In this document: positions 19,989 to 29,529 of the stretch, piece after piece
Layout: the number at the start of each line of letters is the position of its first letter
Numbering within the stretch: position 1 is the stretch's first letter
DNA from: an uncultured Sulfitobacter sp.
Lineage (GTDB): Bacteria > Pseudomonadota > Alphaproteobacteria > Rhodobacterales > Rhodobacteraceae
Length of the DNA stretch: 64,000 bases
Direction: 5' to 3'
Assembly: GCA_937928635.1 (NCBI GenBank)
Contig: CALFWM010000048.1
Coordinates: 16,221-80,220, forward strand
The notes under the pieces: generated by a model
What the model was told of the DNA's origin: nothing
What the model saw: only the letters and a program-made list of their open reading frames with translations
Databases searched by the model: none
Program-made: the position numbers and the translations under genes

Positions 19989-20786
19989 TTAACGGTTGTT
20001 CCTGATCAATTCCCGGGCGAGCGCACGATACGCCTCCGCGCCTTTTGATTTTCCATCATACTGCAAGACGGGCATGGCAAAGCTGGGTGCTTCACTGACA
20101 CGTACATTCCGTGGAATCATTGTCTTAAATACCAAATCGCCCAGATTGCTTCGCGCGTCCTGTTCTACTTGTTGAGACAAATTGTTACGCTTGTCGTACA
20201 TTGTCAAAACAACACCTTCGATGCGCAGGCCCTTATTGCCGATTTGTCGCACTTCCCGAATGGTCAGCATCAATTGAGAGAGACCTTCCAGCGCAAAGAA
20301 TTCACTTTGAAGGGGGATCAAAACAGAATGCGACGCGATCATTGCGTTAACGGTCAGCAGATTAAGGGACGGCGGGCAGTCAATGAGGATGTAGTCAAAG
20401 GCGAACTGATCCATTTGAGTTTGACGGAGGGCATCATGCAGCAAAAAGCTCCGTTTCTCGTTTGATATCAGCTCAATATCAGCGGAGCTAAGGTCGACCG
20501 TTGCGGGCACGATAAAGAGCCCCTTTACGCTTGTCGGCTGAATGACCTGCCCCAGATCAAGGTCCTCCAACAAAAGCTCATATGTTGTGTATTCCCGATC
20601 ATCCAACGCAATGCCCAACCCGGTGGATGCGTTTCCCTGGGGGTCCAGATCAATCAGCAACACCCGTTTTTTATATTCGACAAGCGCGGCCGCAAGATTG
20701 ATCGTGGTCGTCGTTTTGCCAACACCACCCTTTTGGTTTGCAACTGCAATAATTTTGGGGCCAGCTGGGCGGGAGAGATCAGACAC
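19989..20786 (-). CDS. parA: Chromosome partitioning ATPase ParA
   Basis: Deviant Walker ATPase driving origin segregation. The Walker A motif KGGVGKTTT is at residues 19-27, followed by LLIDLDPQGNAST and the DYILIDCPPSL Walker B segment. I place the start at the GTG at 20784-20786 because AGGA lies 8 bases upstream of it; the TTG two codons earlier (20792) is too close to that site. That gives 265 residues. It overlaps the 3' end of rsmG by 8 bases and precedes parB by 10. Confidence 0.96.
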   Translation of the reverse strand: MSDLSRPAGPKIIAVANQKGGVGKTTTTINLAAALVEYKKRVLLIDLDPQGNASTGLGIALDDREYTTYELLLEDLDLGQVIQPTSVKGLFIVPATVDLSSADIELISNEKRSFLLHDALRQTQMDQFAFDYILIDCPPSLNLLTVNAMIASHSVLIPLQSEFFALEGLSQLMLTIREVRQIGNKGLRIEGVVLTMYDKRNNLSQQVEQDARSNLGDLVFKTMIPRNVRVSEAPSFAMPVLQYDGKSKGAEAYRALARELIRNNR

Positions 20787-21387
20787 GTGCAATATCCTGG
20801 ATTATCAGTACTGCAGCAGCAGGATTGGTTTCACTTCTAATTGCCTCATACCGATATGACCATACATCTTTTGCAGCATGGTGCTCATTCTCCCAGGTTT
20901 CACCTTTGGGAAAAATCGCAACACCGTCTGAATTGAGGTGACGTTCTGCAAAGCCCACAAGCGCTGTCAAATTGGCCAGGGCGCGTGCCGTCAAAATATC
21001 TGCATTCAGAGGCTTCAACTCTTCGACGCGCTCGGAACAGACCGTAAGACTTAGTCCGATTTCGCGACTCGCTGTACGCAAGAACGCACATTTGCGTTTA
21101 TCACTTTCGACAAGGGTGAATCTATGATCGCACCCTGCACCCCGGGACAGAATAGCGGCGACGACAGCCGGAAAGCCTCCACCGCTGCCAATATCAACCC
21201 AATGACCCATGGTTGGGGCATGTGAGAAAATTTGCGCAGAATCTTGGATATGACGGCTCCAGAGCGAGGACAAGTCAGCCTTTGAAACGAGATTTATCTT
21301 GGGCGACCACTTTCGAACCAAATCCTCAAATGCGCAAAGCGCATCAAATGTTTCACGTGAAACATCCTGAGTGCCCAATTCCCTCAT
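20779..21387 (-). CDS. rsmG: 16S rRNA (guanine-N7) methyltransferase RsmG
   Basis: Methylates G527 of 16S rRNA (E. coli numbering). The 202-residue protein contains the SAM-binding motif [15 protein letters not shown]. The start ATG at 21385-21387 overlaps the mnmG stop in an ATGA arrangement. Codons 9-13 read VSRET because a perfect parS palindrome is embedded here, so the N-terminal amino acids are constrained by the DNA site. It is fourth in a leftward run mnmE-mnmG-rsmG-parA-parB. Confidence 0.96.
   Translation of the reverse strand: MRELGTQDVSRETFDALCAFEDLVRKWSPKINLVSKADLSSLWSRHIQDSAQIFSHAPTMGHWVDIGSGGGFPAVVAAILSRGAGCDHRFTLVESDKRKCAFLRTASREIGLSLTVCSERVEELKPLNADILTARALANLTALVGFAERHLNSDGVAIFPKGETWENEHHAAKDVWSYRYEAIRSETNPAAAVLIIQDIARV
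21349..21364. promoter_or_regulatory. parS: parS centromere site inside rsmG
   Basis: The 16 bases TGTTTCACGTGAAACA match the bacterial parS consensus perfectly and form a full palindrome. It lies in codons 8-13 of rsmG. In ParABS systems ParB loads here and spreads; the site is about 5 kb from the proposed origin. Confidence 0.95.
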
Positions 21388-23255
21388 GCAGTTTGCTTTC
21401 GCGTATCCCGTTTGAGGCGGGCCAGCAACAATGTTAACCCAGCCGGCGTCATCCCATCAATGCGTCCTGCTTGCGCCAGGTTTGCCGGTCGCGCCTTATC
21501 CAATTTGCCCTTAAGCTCATTCGATAGGCCCTCCAACTCAAAATAGTCAAAATCAACCGGTATCCTTTGCGCTTCATCCTTTTGCAACAGCTCAATATCT
21601 CTTTGCTGCCGCGCAATGTAATTCGCATAAAGTGCATCACGCTCCACCTGACGGCGTATCTCATCTGATACAACCGCTAACTCCTCATTCAATGAGATTA
21701 GATCCTCAAATTGAACATCTGGAAATGCAAGAACCTGCCCGGCTGTCCGCAAGTTCCCATCCTGATTAACGCTGATGCCCGCGTTCAAGACTTGTTTTGG
21801 AGAATATGTGGCTTCTGACAGAAGCCTATTTGCCTCATCCAGCTTCGCCGCCTTGTCCAAAAATGCAGACTTCCGCTCATTTGAGACATCGCCCAATGCA
21901 ATCGCCAACGGCGTTAACCTTTGGTCCGCGTTATCTGCGCGGAGTGACAACCTAAACTCTGCACGTGACGTAAACATCCTGTACGGTTCCGTCACACCCC
22001 GTGTTGTGAGATCATCAACCATGACACCTATATAACTATCCGAACGACTGAAAATGACCTCTGGCTTGCCTTGTGACGCCATCGCTGCATTCAACCCAGC
22101 CACAAGACCCTGCGCGGCCGCCTCCTCATAGCCCGTCGTGCCGTTAATTTGGCCAGCCAAGTACAGGCCCGAAACCTTGCGAACGGCCAGCGTGCTCGTC
22201 AATGCGCGCGGGTCTACATAGTCATATTCGATCGCATACCCCAGCTGTAGAATTTCCGCCTTTTCAAGACCCTTTATGGAACGAACATAGCGATACTGAA
22301 CATCCTCTGGTAAGGACGTGGAAATGCCGTTTGGATAAATCGTATGATCATCCACACCTTCCGGTTCAAGAAATATCTGATGTGACTCCTTATCCGCAAA
22401 CCGAACCACCTTGTCTTCAATTGAGGGACAGTAGCGCGGACCAACGCCATCAATATGCCCCCCATACATCGCCGAAAGATGTAGGCTTTCTTCGATTATT
22501 CGGTGGGTTTCAGCATTTGTATGGGTGATGCCGCACAACACCTGAGGTGCAGAAACCGATTGAGACATAAACGAAAACAACACGGGGTCATCATCACCTG
22601 GTTGAACTTCCAAACCATCCCAATTGATCGTCCTACCATCGAGCCGTGGCGGCGTGCCGGTTTTCAATCGACCCATCGGAAGATCAAAGCTATCAATCCG
22701 ATCTGCCAGATGAACTGAAGCATGATCGCCCATGCGCCCGCCAGAGCGCTGAACGTTGCCGATATGGATTACACCTCGCAGAAACGTCCCAGTGGTCAAA
22801 ATGACAGAATGTGCGTGGAGTTCTTGTCCGTTGGCCAACACAACGCCAGCGACCCGTCCCCCATCCATCCGGAAATCAACAACCTCACCCTCGACAATGG
22901 CCAAGTTGGTCCGATCTTCCGTCTCTTTCAGCATCTCTGTTTTGTAAATCATCCGGTCGGCTTGCGCCCTTGGGCCTTGCACCGCAGGACCTTTGCGTCG
23001 GTTTAACAATCGAAACTGGATGCCAGCACGGTCCGCAACACGCGCCATCACGCCATCCATAGCGTCAATTTCCCTGACCAAATGCCCTTTGCCAAGACCC
23101 CCGATTGCGGGATTGCAAGACATCACACCGATGTCGGCCCGGGACATTGTCACCAGAGCCGTGCTTGACCCAACACGCGCCGCCGCATGCGCGGCCTCAA
23201 CACCCGCATGCCCCCCGCCTATGACGATGACATCAAAATGTTTCACGTGAAACAC
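21384..23255 (-). CDS. mnmG: tRNA uridine carboxymethylaminomethyl enzyme MnmG (GidA)
   Basis: FAD-dependent partner of MnmE in forming cmnm5U at wobble position 34 of certain tRNAs. The longest frame gives 623 residues with FAD motif [19 protein letters not shown] close to the N-terminus and the GCRPGF-like C-terminal tRNA-binding region. The frame opens with a GTG at 23255 inside the sequence GGAGTG, so the Shine-Dalgarno would overlap that codon; the GTG at 23246 (then [10 protein letters not shown]) is 8 bases from GGAG and is the better start. A parS site spans this start region. Confidence 0.96.
   Translation of the reverse strand: MFHVKHFDVIVIGGGHAGVEAAHAAARVGSSTALVTMSRADIGVMSCNPAIGGLGKGHLVREIDAMDGVMARVADRAGIQFRLLNRRKGPAVQGPRAQADRMIYKTEMLKETEDRTNLAIVEGEVVDFRMDGGRVAGVVLANGQELHAHSVILTTGTFLRGVIHIGNVQRSGGRMGDHASVHLADRIDSFDLPMGRLKTGTPPRLDGRTINWDGLEVQPGDDDPVLFSFMSQSVSAPQVLCGITHTNAETHRIIEESLHLSAMYGGHIDGVGPRYCPSIEDKVVRFADKESHQIFLEPEGVDDHTIYPNGISTSLPEDVQYRYVRSIKGLEKAEILQLGYAIEYDYVDPRALTSTLAVRKVSGLYLAGQINGTTGYEEAAAQGLVAGLNAAMASQGKPEVIFSRSDSYIGVMVDDLTTRGVTEPYRMFTSRAEFRLSLRADNADQRLTPLAIALGDVSNERKSAFLDKAAKLDEANRLLSEATYSPKQVLNAGISVNQDGNLRTAGQVLAFPDVQFEDLISLNEELAVVSDEIRRQVERDALYANYIARQQRDIELLQKDEAQRIPVDFDYFELEGLSNELKGKLDKARPANLAQAGRIDGMTPAGLTLLLARLKRDTRKQTA
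23239..23254. promoter_or_regulatory. parS: parS centromere site at the mnmG start
   Basis: A second perfect TGTTTCACGTGAAACA palindrome, 1.9 kb from the first. It covers the mnmG initiation region, where it encodes FHVKH of the longest frame. ParB bound here would sit on the mnmG translation start and in the 5-base gap after mnmE. Confidence 0.95.
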
Positions 23256-23259
23256 TCCA

Positions 23260-24546
23260 TCATTTACCTAAACAAAAGCTGGAGAATATTTCGTCCAGCA
23301 GCGACTCTACATCGATACGGCCAACTAATACCTCAAGCGCATGAATAGCGAAACGCAGTTCTGCGGCGGCTATATCGTATTGATCCGGGCCAGCAGCCAG
23401 CACCGTCATAGCATCCCTCAAATAGGACAGAGACCGCTCCATTGCGGACCGATGGCGTGTATGTGTGGCCAAACCGGCAGATGTGCTGCGATCCAAGAGT
23501 ACCGATTGTATCTTTGAGATGAGGGTATCAATTCCTTCTCCGGTCTTACCGGAAACGGCGTCCGTCTTATCAACGAGCTTATCTGCCTTTGCCCGACGAA
23601 TAATATCATCCTCACCAGGCTCAACAATCAACGGCGCGGAATCCATTGTTAAGAAAACGCGAAGATCGGCATTTTTCGCCCGATTAACCGCACGTTCAAC
23701 GCCCTGCGCCTCAACAACATCATCGGTCTGGCGCAGCCCTGCGGTGTCCAACAGCGTTACCGGCAGGCCATTAAGATCCATTCGGACCTCGATGACGTCC
23801 CGCGTCGTCCCCGCAATCTCTGATGTAATCGCGGCATCACGCCCCGCCAGCGCATTCAACAAAGTGGATTTTCCGGCATTTGGAGGACCGACAATTGCCA
23901 CCTCAAACCCCGTCCGAATCCGCTCAGCAACAAAAGTCCCGGCAATCTCAGCGCTTAACCCATTGGACACTTTAGCCAACAGGTCGGACACCTCAGGCGA
24001 CACATCAACAGGCACATCCTCATCAGCAAAGTCAATTGTCGCCTCAAGCAACGCAGCAGCCCGAATGAGGTCCTTTCTCCATCGCTCAACAAGATCACCC
24101 AACTGACCCGACAGAACACCCAAGGCCTGCTTGCGTTGTGCCTCGGTCTCAGACTCGATCAGATCCGCCAATCCCTCTACCTGTGTGAGATCCAACCGTT
24201 CATTTTCCAAAGCACGGCGTGTGAACTCACCCGGCTCAGCAAGCCGCACATCGGGGAATTGACCAAGCAGTTCCGAAACAGCACGGACCACTGCAACGCT
24301 TCCGTGTAAGTGAAGTTCAACAACGTTTTCACCTGTGAAACTACGCGGCGCGTCAAAACGCAGAACAAGTGCCTGATCAAGCAATGCCCCGGATAAATCC
24401 CGAACATGCCGAAGCACTGATCCACGATGCGGTGGAAGTGAGCCGGCAATCTTATTACCAACCTCCAGCGCGTCAGGACCGGAAATACGCACGACAGAAA
24501 CACCGGCACGACCCTGTGCCGTGGCCTGAGCGAAAATCGTGTCCAT
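23260..24546 (-). CDS. mnmE: tRNA modification GTPase MnmE
   Basis: GTPase that works with MnmG on tRNA wobble uridines. The 428-residue protein has the N-terminal tetrahydrofolate-binding domain ([20 protein letters not shown]), a G domain inserted in helical sequence with Walker [10 protein letters not shown] (about 220-228), DTAGLR switch II, and ends with the family C-terminus FCLGK (FCIGK in most members), which carries the cysteine needed for activity. The gap to mnmG is only 4 bases. It is first of the mnmE-mnmG-rsmG-parA-parB run; rho lies 29 bases upstream. Confidence 0.97.
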   Translation of the reverse strand: MDTIFAQATAQGRAGVSVVRISGPDALEVGNKIAGSLPPHRGSVLRHVRDLSGALLDQALVLRFDAPRSFTGENVVELHLHGSVAVVRAVSELLGQFPDVRLAEPGEFTRRALENERLDLTQVEGLADLIESETEAQRKQALGVLSGQLGDLVERWRKDLIRAAALLEATIDFADEDVPVDVSPEVSDLLAKVSNGLSAEIAGTFVAERIRTGFEVAIVGPPNAGKSTLLNALAGRDAAITSEIAGTTRDVIEVRMDLNGLPVTLLDTAGLRQTDDVVEAQGVERAVNRAKNADLRVFLTMDSAPLIVEPGEDDIIRRAKADKLVDKTDAVSGKTGEGIDTLISKIQSVLLDRSTSAGLATHTRHRSAMERSLSYLRDAMTVLAAGPDQYDIAAAELRFAIHALEVLVGRIDVESLLDEIFSSFCLGK

Positions 24547-24575
24547 TCACTTAACCTATTGTTTTAAAACGGTAT

Positions 24576-25844
24576 CTAGGTATTCATCGAGTCAAAGAAG
24601 TCAGAATTCGTCTTGGTCTGTTTCAATTTGCCAAGCAGGAATTCAATCGCATCTGTTGTGCCCATTGGGTTGAGGATACGGCGCAGGACAAAGGTCTTTT
24701 GAAGATCAATCTTATCGACCAGCAGATCCTCTTTCCGCGTACCTGATTTAAGGATGTCGATGGCAGGGAACACCCGCTTATCAGCAATCTTGCGGTCCAG
24801 TACGATCTCAGAGTTGCCCGTACCTTTGAATTCTTCAAAGATCACTTCGTCCATCCGCGAACCAGTGTCGATCAACGCTGTTGCAATGATGGTCAGTGAT
24901 CCACCCTCTTCAATGTTTCGCGCAGCACCAAAGAAACGCTTGGGACGTTGCAGGGCGTTAGCATCCACGCCACCGGTCAGAACCTTACCGGATGAAGGTA
25001 CGACGGTGTTAAAGGCGCGGCCCAGACGCGTGATCGAATCAAGAAGGATAACCACATCCCGTTTATGCTCAACAAGCCGCTTGGCCTTTTCGATGACCAT
25101 GTCAGATACGGCCACGTGGCGCGTTGCAGGTTCATCAAAGGTCGAGGATACAACCTCCCCTTTCACGGAACGCTGCATGTCCGTGACTTCTTCGGGTCGC
25201 TCATCAATGAGCAAAACAATCAAATAACACTCAGGATGGTTCTTTTCGATGGAATTGGCGATGTTTTGCAAGATCACCGTTTTACCTGTGCGCGGCGGCG
25301 CCACGATCAGTGAGCGCTGACCTTTACCAATTGGCGAAACCAGATCAATCACGCGGGCCGATTTATCCTTGATGGTGGGATCATCCACTTCCATCGTCAG
25401 ACGTTCCTCGGGATAAAGCGGTGTGAGGTTTTCAAAGGCCACCTTGTGGCGAGCTTTCTCCGGCTCTTCAAAGTTGATCTTGGTCACCTCTGTCAGGGCA
25501 AAGTACCGCTCACTATCGTCAGGGGCCTTGATCAGCCCCTCAATCGTGTCTCCGGTCCGCAGGGAATGCAGTCGGATCATTTCTGGTGACACATAGATGT
25601 CATCGGGGCCCGGCAGATAGTTTGCCTCGGGTGAGCGTAAAAACCCAAAACCGTCCTGCAACACCTCCAGCACACCATCACCAGAAATTTCCCATCCTTC
25701 ATCCGCGCGTTCGCGCAGGATCTGGAACATCATCTCACCCTTGCGCATGGTGGAGGCGTTTTCGATCTCAAGATCTTCTGCCATGGCAAGCAGGTTCTTT
25801 GGTGTTTGTGCCTTGAGGTCGGCAAGGTTCAGCGTATCAGTCAT
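24576..25844 (-). CDS. rho: Transcription termination factor Rho
   Basis: Hexameric RNA helicase that ends transcription. The length is 422 residues. An N-terminal helical and cold-shock-like RNA-binding part is followed by the ATPase core, with Walker A APPRTGKT near residue 182 and the downstream [18 protein letters not shown] segment. The C-terminal [17 protein letters not shown] tail is typical of alphaproteobacterial Rho. It lies between hemJ and mnmE on the leftward strand, as in many alphaproteobacterial origin regions. Confidence 0.98.
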   Translation of the reverse strand: MTDTLNLADLKAQTPKNLLAMAEDLEIENASTMRKGEMMFQILRERADEGWEISGDGVLEVLQDGFGFLRSPEANYLPGPDDIYVSPEMIRLHSLRTGDTIEGLIKAPDDSERYFALTEVTKINFEEPEKARHKVAFENLTPLYPEERLTMEVDDPTIKDKSARVIDLVSPIGKGQRSLIVAPPRTGKTVILQNIANSIEKNHPECYLIVLLIDERPEEVTDMQRSVKGEVVSSTFDEPATRHVAVSDMVIEKAKRLVEHKRDVVILLDSITRLGRAFNTVVPSSGKVLTGGVDANALQRPKRFFGAARNIEEGGSLTIIATALIDTGSRMDEVIFEEFKGTGNSEIVLDRKIADKRVFPAIDILKSGTRKEDLLVDKIDLQKTFVLRRILNPMGTTDAIEFLLGKLKQTKTNSDFFDSMNT

Positions 25845-25970
25845 GGAAAATCCTGTTCAGCCACCACAACGGGTCGGCTGGTCATGTTTGGAATATATGC
25901 AGGCATGCGCCATCCCCGGACGGGGTGGTGAGGTTCGTATAATCAGCGAGCCTCTGCGAGTCAACGAAGC

Positions 25971-26420
25971 TCAGAACTTCACCGTCACCGAAATGACAAT
26001 CACAAACATCAAAACAGTCGGAACTTCGTTCATCATCCGATATTGTCGGCCTGTCAGCGTATTTTCCCCGCGTTGAAACCCCTTCATCCGCGCCATCAGC
26101 CATTCATGAAAGACTGTCATCGCAATCACAGCCACACCCTTTGTCCAGGGCCAGATCATCCACCACCCCACGATGCCGGGCGTCGCCACCAGACAAAACC
26201 CAAACAGCCAGGTGCCAATCATCGCAGGTTGCATGATGACACGCGCTAATTTGTATTCCATCATGGCAAACAGATCATGAGTCTCACCGCTGAGCCCCAC
26301 GCGTTCTGTATGGTGCACCATAAGACGGGGCAGATAGAACAAGGCAGCCATCCAGGAGATCACAGAGATGATATGAAAGGCTTTGGTCCAGGGATAGAGC
26401 GTGGCAAGTAGATCAGACAT
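25971..26420 (-). CDS. hemJ: Protoporphyrinogen IX oxidase, HemJ type
   Basis: Membrane heme enzyme that oxidises protoporphyrinogen IX, replacing oxygen-dependent HemY/PPO. The 149-residue, four-helix protein begins MSDLLATLYPWTKAFHIISV, with the conserved histidine early in helix 1 and LPRLMVHH at its end; an R-G-ENTL-GRQYRMMNEVPT segment closes the protein. The start at 26418-26420 is preceded by GGAG at the right spacing; an upstream start would add 8 residues. It is the last leftward gene before the origin gap, 126 bases from rho. Confidence 0.92.
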   Translation of the reverse strand: MSDLLATLYPWTKAFHIISVISWMAALFYLPRLMVHHTERVGLSGETHDLFAMMEYKLARVIMQPAMIGTWLFGFCLVATPGIVGWWMIWPWTKGVAVIAMTVFHEWLMARMKGFQRGENTLTGRQYRMMNEVPTVLMFVIVISVTVKF

Positions 26421-26444
26421 GAAGAGCTCCGCGGGTCGTGCCAT

Positions 26445-26826
26445 TCTTAATATAATAAAGAAAATAAGAAAGATGATGTTGTATGTAGGGAGCGAAAATT
26501 CTGTGGATTAATGACTTGCCAAGGGGTTTATCCACGTGAGGACAATCAACTTAAACGGTTGGGGAAAACAAAAAGTACCGTCCCGAATAAAGTATTATAA
26601 TCAAATGTTTAATCTTTAAGTTGGCAAAGTTACCTTGGGTATAAAACCCAGACAAGAACACGTGCCAATCATCGCCTTTAAGCCGCAACTTATTCTTTTC
26701 CACAAGGGGTGGAATCGCTGACAAGCAGGTAAGACCCCTGTCAAGAGGCAGTGCTTGTGGGTTCTCGCGGAATTATGCAGAACAAACCCTTAAGAAGTCC
26801 TTAAGAAAATACACAAGTTTATCCAC
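26445..26826. other. oriC: Probable chromosomal origin of replication (oriC)
   Basis: The only gene-free stretch longer than 300 bases in the window. It holds one perfect DnaA box (TTATCCACA at 26819-26827) and three one-mismatch boxes: TAATCCACA on the minus strand at 26502-26510, TTATCCACG at 26528-26536 and TTTTCCACA at 26696-26704. An AT-rich stretch (about 26581-26625, around AATAAAGTATTATAATC) could be the unwinding element, and one GANTC site (GAATC near 26712) could be a CcrM target. Genes point away from it on both sides. In Caulobacter the origin lies next to the same maf-aroE-coaE-dnaQ block, beside hemE. This is inference, not proof. Confidence 0.75.
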
Positions 26827-26827
26827 A
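26819..26827 (+). promoter_or_regulatory. Consensus DnaA box overlapping the maf start codon
   Basis: TTATCCACA matches the TTATNCACA consensus exactly. Its last base is the A of the maf ATG, so DnaA bound here could interfere with maf expression or place its transcript start upstream within the origin. Confidence 0.75.
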
Positions 26828-27426
26828 TGTCCCAACCCCTTGTTCTCGCCTCAGGTTCTTCTGTTCGGCACCAACTCTTGTTGCAGGCCAGTGTCGATCA
26901 CACTGTTCAGGTGGCGCGGGTGGACGAAAAGATGTTGAAACAGGCTCTCCTTGCGGACCAAGCCAGCCCCCGGGATATCGCAGATGCTTTGGCGGAAATG
27001 AAGGCACGCAGAGTTAGCGAGAAACATCCCGATGCACTGGTTTTGGGCTGCGATCAGGTGTTGGAGCATCGCGGCATTCTTTTGTCCAAGCCCGAATCAC
27101 CAGAACAGGCGGTCACGCAAATTCAGGCATTGCGAAACGACCGTCACAGTCTTTTTTCCGCTGCTGTGATTTGCGAAAACGGTCAACCGATCTGGCGGCA
27201 TGTCGGGCATGTCAGATTGCGCATGCGCGATGTCACAGACGCCTATGTCACTGATTATGTGTCCCGCAATTGGGAGAGTATCCAGCATGCTGTTGGCAGC
27301 TATAAGCTGGAAGAAGAAGGTGTGCGGTTGTTCTCCTCCATTGAGGGGGATTACTTTCACGTCTTGGGTATGCCACTTTTGGAGTTGTTGAACTACCTAA
27401 CCCTGCGCGGAGACCTAGCCACATGA
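26827..27426 (+). CDS. maf: Maf family nucleoside triphosphate pyrophosphatase
   Basis: Hydrolyses modified or canonical nucleoside triphosphates; bacterial Maf proteins act as housecleaning enzymes or septation inhibitors. The 199-residue protein opens with LASGSSVRHQLLLQA (the SxSxxR motif of the family, here SGSSVR) and has LGCDQVLE at about residue 77. It is the first rightward gene after the probable origin and overlaps aroE by 4 bases. Subfamily (dTTP/UTP or m7GTP type) was not decided. No ribosome site is obvious because a DnaA box occupies the start. Confidence 0.9.
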   Translation: MSQPLVLASGSSVRHQLLLQASVDHTVQVARVDEKMLKQALLADQASPRDIADALAEMKARRVSEKHPDALVLGCDQVLEHRGILLSKPESPEQAVTQIQALRNDRHSLFSAAVICENGQPIWRHVGHVRLRMRDVTDAYVTDYVSRNWESIQHAVGSYKLEEEGVRLFSSIEGDYFHVLGMPLLELLNYLTLRGDLAT

Positions 27427-28256
27427 GCCAGTCCAAGATCCCATTGGCCGGGGTGATCGGATCACCGATTGCGCATTCCAAATCACCGCAACTGCATGGC
27501 CATTGGCTCAATACCTATAACATCGCGGGGCAATACATCCAGATGGATGTTTCCCGCGATAATCTCGAAGACGTGCTTAGAGCGCTGCCAAAAATGGGGT
27601 TTGTTGGCGTCAACGTGACCCTGCCCCATAAAGAAGCGATCATGGATATCGCTGATCTGGTCACGGACCGTGCGATCCTGATTGGTGCTGCCAATACGCT
27701 CATTTTCCGCAAAGACGGCAAGATTCATGCTGACAACACAGATGGCTATGGATTCCTGGAAAACCTCAAAACCAGTGCACCTGACTGGCAGCCAAAGGCA
27801 GGGCCCGCGGCCGTGTTGGGCGCAGGTGGCGGTGCCCGCGCGGTTATCGCATCGCTTCTGGATGCGGGCGTGCCTGAAATCATGCTGTCAAACCGCACGC
27901 GCGTCCGGGCCGAGAAACTCAAGTCTGATTTTGGCAATCGTCTGCGCATCTTTGACTGGGTGCAGGCCGGGAACATGATGGATCATGCCAATGTTGTGGT
28001 AAACACCACGTCGCTGGGCATGATTGGCAAGGCGGACCTGCGTGTGCCGCTGGATGGGCTAAACCCCGGTACGGTCGTGACCGATCTGGTTTACACGCCA
28101 TTGCGGACACAATTACTGGAAACCGCTGCCGAAATGGGCTGTGTTACTGTTGATGGGCTGGGGATGTTGCTGCATCAGGCCGTCCCCGCGTTTGAACGCT
28201 GGTTTGGTCAACGCCCCGAGGTGGACCGCGCCACTCGCGCCGCTGCGTTGCGCTGA
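27423..28256 (+). CDS. aroE: Shikimate dehydrogenase
   Basis: NADP-dependent reduction of 3-dehydroshikimate in aromatic amino acid synthesis. The 277-residue protein has the substrate motif GVIGSPIAHSKSPQLH at the start, the catalytic lysine in NVTLPHKEA, and the NADP-binding GAGGGARAVIASLL at about residue 132. Start overlaps maf and its stop shares the last base region with coaE (ATG at 28256), giving a coupled maf-aroE-coaE-dnaQ operon. Confidence 0.97.
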   Translation: MSQSKIPLAGVIGSPIAHSKSPQLHGHWLNTYNIAGQYIQMDVSRDNLEDVLRALPKMGFVGVNVTLPHKEAIMDIADLVTDRAILIGAANTLIFRKDGKIHADNTDGYGFLENLKTSAPDWQPKAGPAAVLGAGGGARAVIASLLDAGVPEIMLSNRTRVRAEKLKSDFGNRLRIFDWVQAGNMMDHANVVVNTTSLGMIGKADLRVPLDGLNPGTVVTDLVYTPLRTQLLETAAEMGCVTVDGLGMLLHQAVPAFERWFGQRPEVDRATRAAALR

Positions 28257-28846
28257 TGTTTTTGCTTGGGCTGACGGGTTCCATCGGCATGGGCAAATCC
28301 ACAACCGCCCAGATGTTTGCCGATGAAGGATGTGCAGTCTGGGATGCGGATGCCGCCGTGCATCGCCTTTACGCCAAAGGTGGTGCGGCGGTGGCGCCAT
28401 TTGCCGAAGCATTTCCCGACGCGATAGAGGATGGTGGTGTTTCGCGTGCGCGCCTGAAGGACATTATTGCACAAGATCATACGGCGCTGCGCCGGATCGA
28501 ACAGATCGTGCATCCTCTTGTTGGACAGGACCGCGCCGCCTTTTTGGCCCAGACCAGCGCAGATATTGTGGTGCTCGACATCCCCTTGCTGTTTGAAACT
28601 GGTGGTGAGGTGGGCATGGACGCTGTGGCAGCTGTGATTGTCGCGCCCGGGGTACAAGAGGCCCGCGTTTTGGCGCGGGGCACCATGACGCGAGAGCAGT
28701 TTGAAACCATTCGTGCCAAACAAATGCCCGCGCCTGAAAAAGCCGCACTGGCTGATTATGTGATCACCACAGATACGCTTGAGCATGCCCGCGCGCAGGT
28801 GCAGAATGTGGTGTCAGATATCAGAAAGAAGATCGCCCATGCGTGA
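28256..28846 (+). CDS. coaE: Dephospho-CoA kinase
   Basis: Last step of coenzyme A synthesis: ATP-dependent phosphorylation of dephospho-CoA at the 3' hydroxyl. The Walker A region is GLTGSIGMGKST at residues 5-16; DADAAVHRLYA and DIPLLFE follow as usual. The 196-residue length is normal. The gene starts on the last base of the aroE stop and overlaps dnaQ by 8 bases. Confidence 0.97.
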   Translation: MFLLGLTGSIGMGKSTTAQMFADEGCAVWDADAAVHRLYAKGGAAVAPFAEAFPDAIEDGGVSRARLKDIIAQDHTALRRIEQIVHPLVGQDRAAFLAQTSADIVVLDIPLLFETGGEVGMDAVAAVIVAPGVQEARVLARGTMTREQFETIRAKQMPAPEKAALADYVITTDTLEHARAQVQNVVSDIRKKIAHA

Positions 28847-29525
28847 GATTGTCCTTGATACGGAAACAACCGGATTTGACCCGCAAAGCGGTGATCGCAT
28901 CGTAGAGATCGGCGCGGTTGAGTTGATCGGTCATGTCCCGACGGGCGAAACCTATCATCAATACATCAACCCCGAGCGCGCCATGCCGGAAGAAGCGTTT
29001 CAGGTCCATGGGCTGGGTGATGATTTTCTGCGTGATAAACCAAAGTTTGCCCAGATCGGGCAGGCGTTTCTGGATTTCATTCAGGATTCAAAGCTGATTA
29101 TTCACAACGCGGCATTTGACATCAAGTTTCTGAATGCTGAGCTGAAATGGATGAACCTGCCAGAAATTCCGTGGGAACAGGCGCTGGATACGTTGGCGAT
29201 TGCGCGCAAACGTTTTCCCGGTTCGCCGGCGTCACTGGACGCGTTGTGCCGGCGTTTTGGCATCAACAACGATGCCCGTACGTTGCACGGTGCTTTGCTC
29301 GACAGTGAAATTCTGGCGGAGGTCTATCTGGAACTCATTGGCGGCCGTCAGCCTGACTTTGCGCTGTCAAACCAGCCGCAGGTGACACCGGGACAGACGG
29401 ATAAAAGCTGGACTGCGCCCGTGCGTCCCAAACCGCTGTCGTCCAGACTTTCAGAAAAAGAGGCCGCCGCCCATGCTGAGTTTATCAGCACGTTGGGCGA
29501 CGACCCGGTGTGGCTTAAAACCTGA
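28839..29525 (+). CDS. dnaQ: DNA polymerase III epsilon subunit (proofreading exonuclease)
   Basis: 3'-5' exonuclease of the replicative polymerase. The start at 28839 (MREIVLDTETTGFD) is chosen because the exonuclease motif I aspartate and glutamate (D7, E9) come directly after; the longer frame is antisense-like. Motif II is IHNAAFDIKFLNAEL and motif III HGALLDSEILAEVYL with its histidine and aspartate. The 228-residue protein includes a C-terminal tail that should bind the alpha subunit. It closes the maf operon and converges on secB with a 4-base gap. Confidence 0.97.
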   Translation: MREIVLDTETTGFDPQSGDRIVEIGAVELIGHVPTGETYHQYINPERAMPEEAFQVHGLGDDFLRDKPKFAQIGQAFLDFIQDSKLIIHNAAFDIKFLNAELKWMNLPEIPWEQALDTLAIARKRFPGSPASLDALCRRFGINNDARTLHGALLDSEILAEVYLELIGGRQPDFALSNQPQVTPGQTDKSWTAPVRPKPLSSRLSEKEAAAHAEFISTLGDDPVWLKT

Positions 29526-29529
29526 CGGT

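Noticed and set aside
26760..26815. Further DnaA-box-like strings (for example around TTGTGGG and AATACACAAG)
   Set aside because: They differ from TTATNCACA at two or more positions and are expected by chance in this AT-rich gap.
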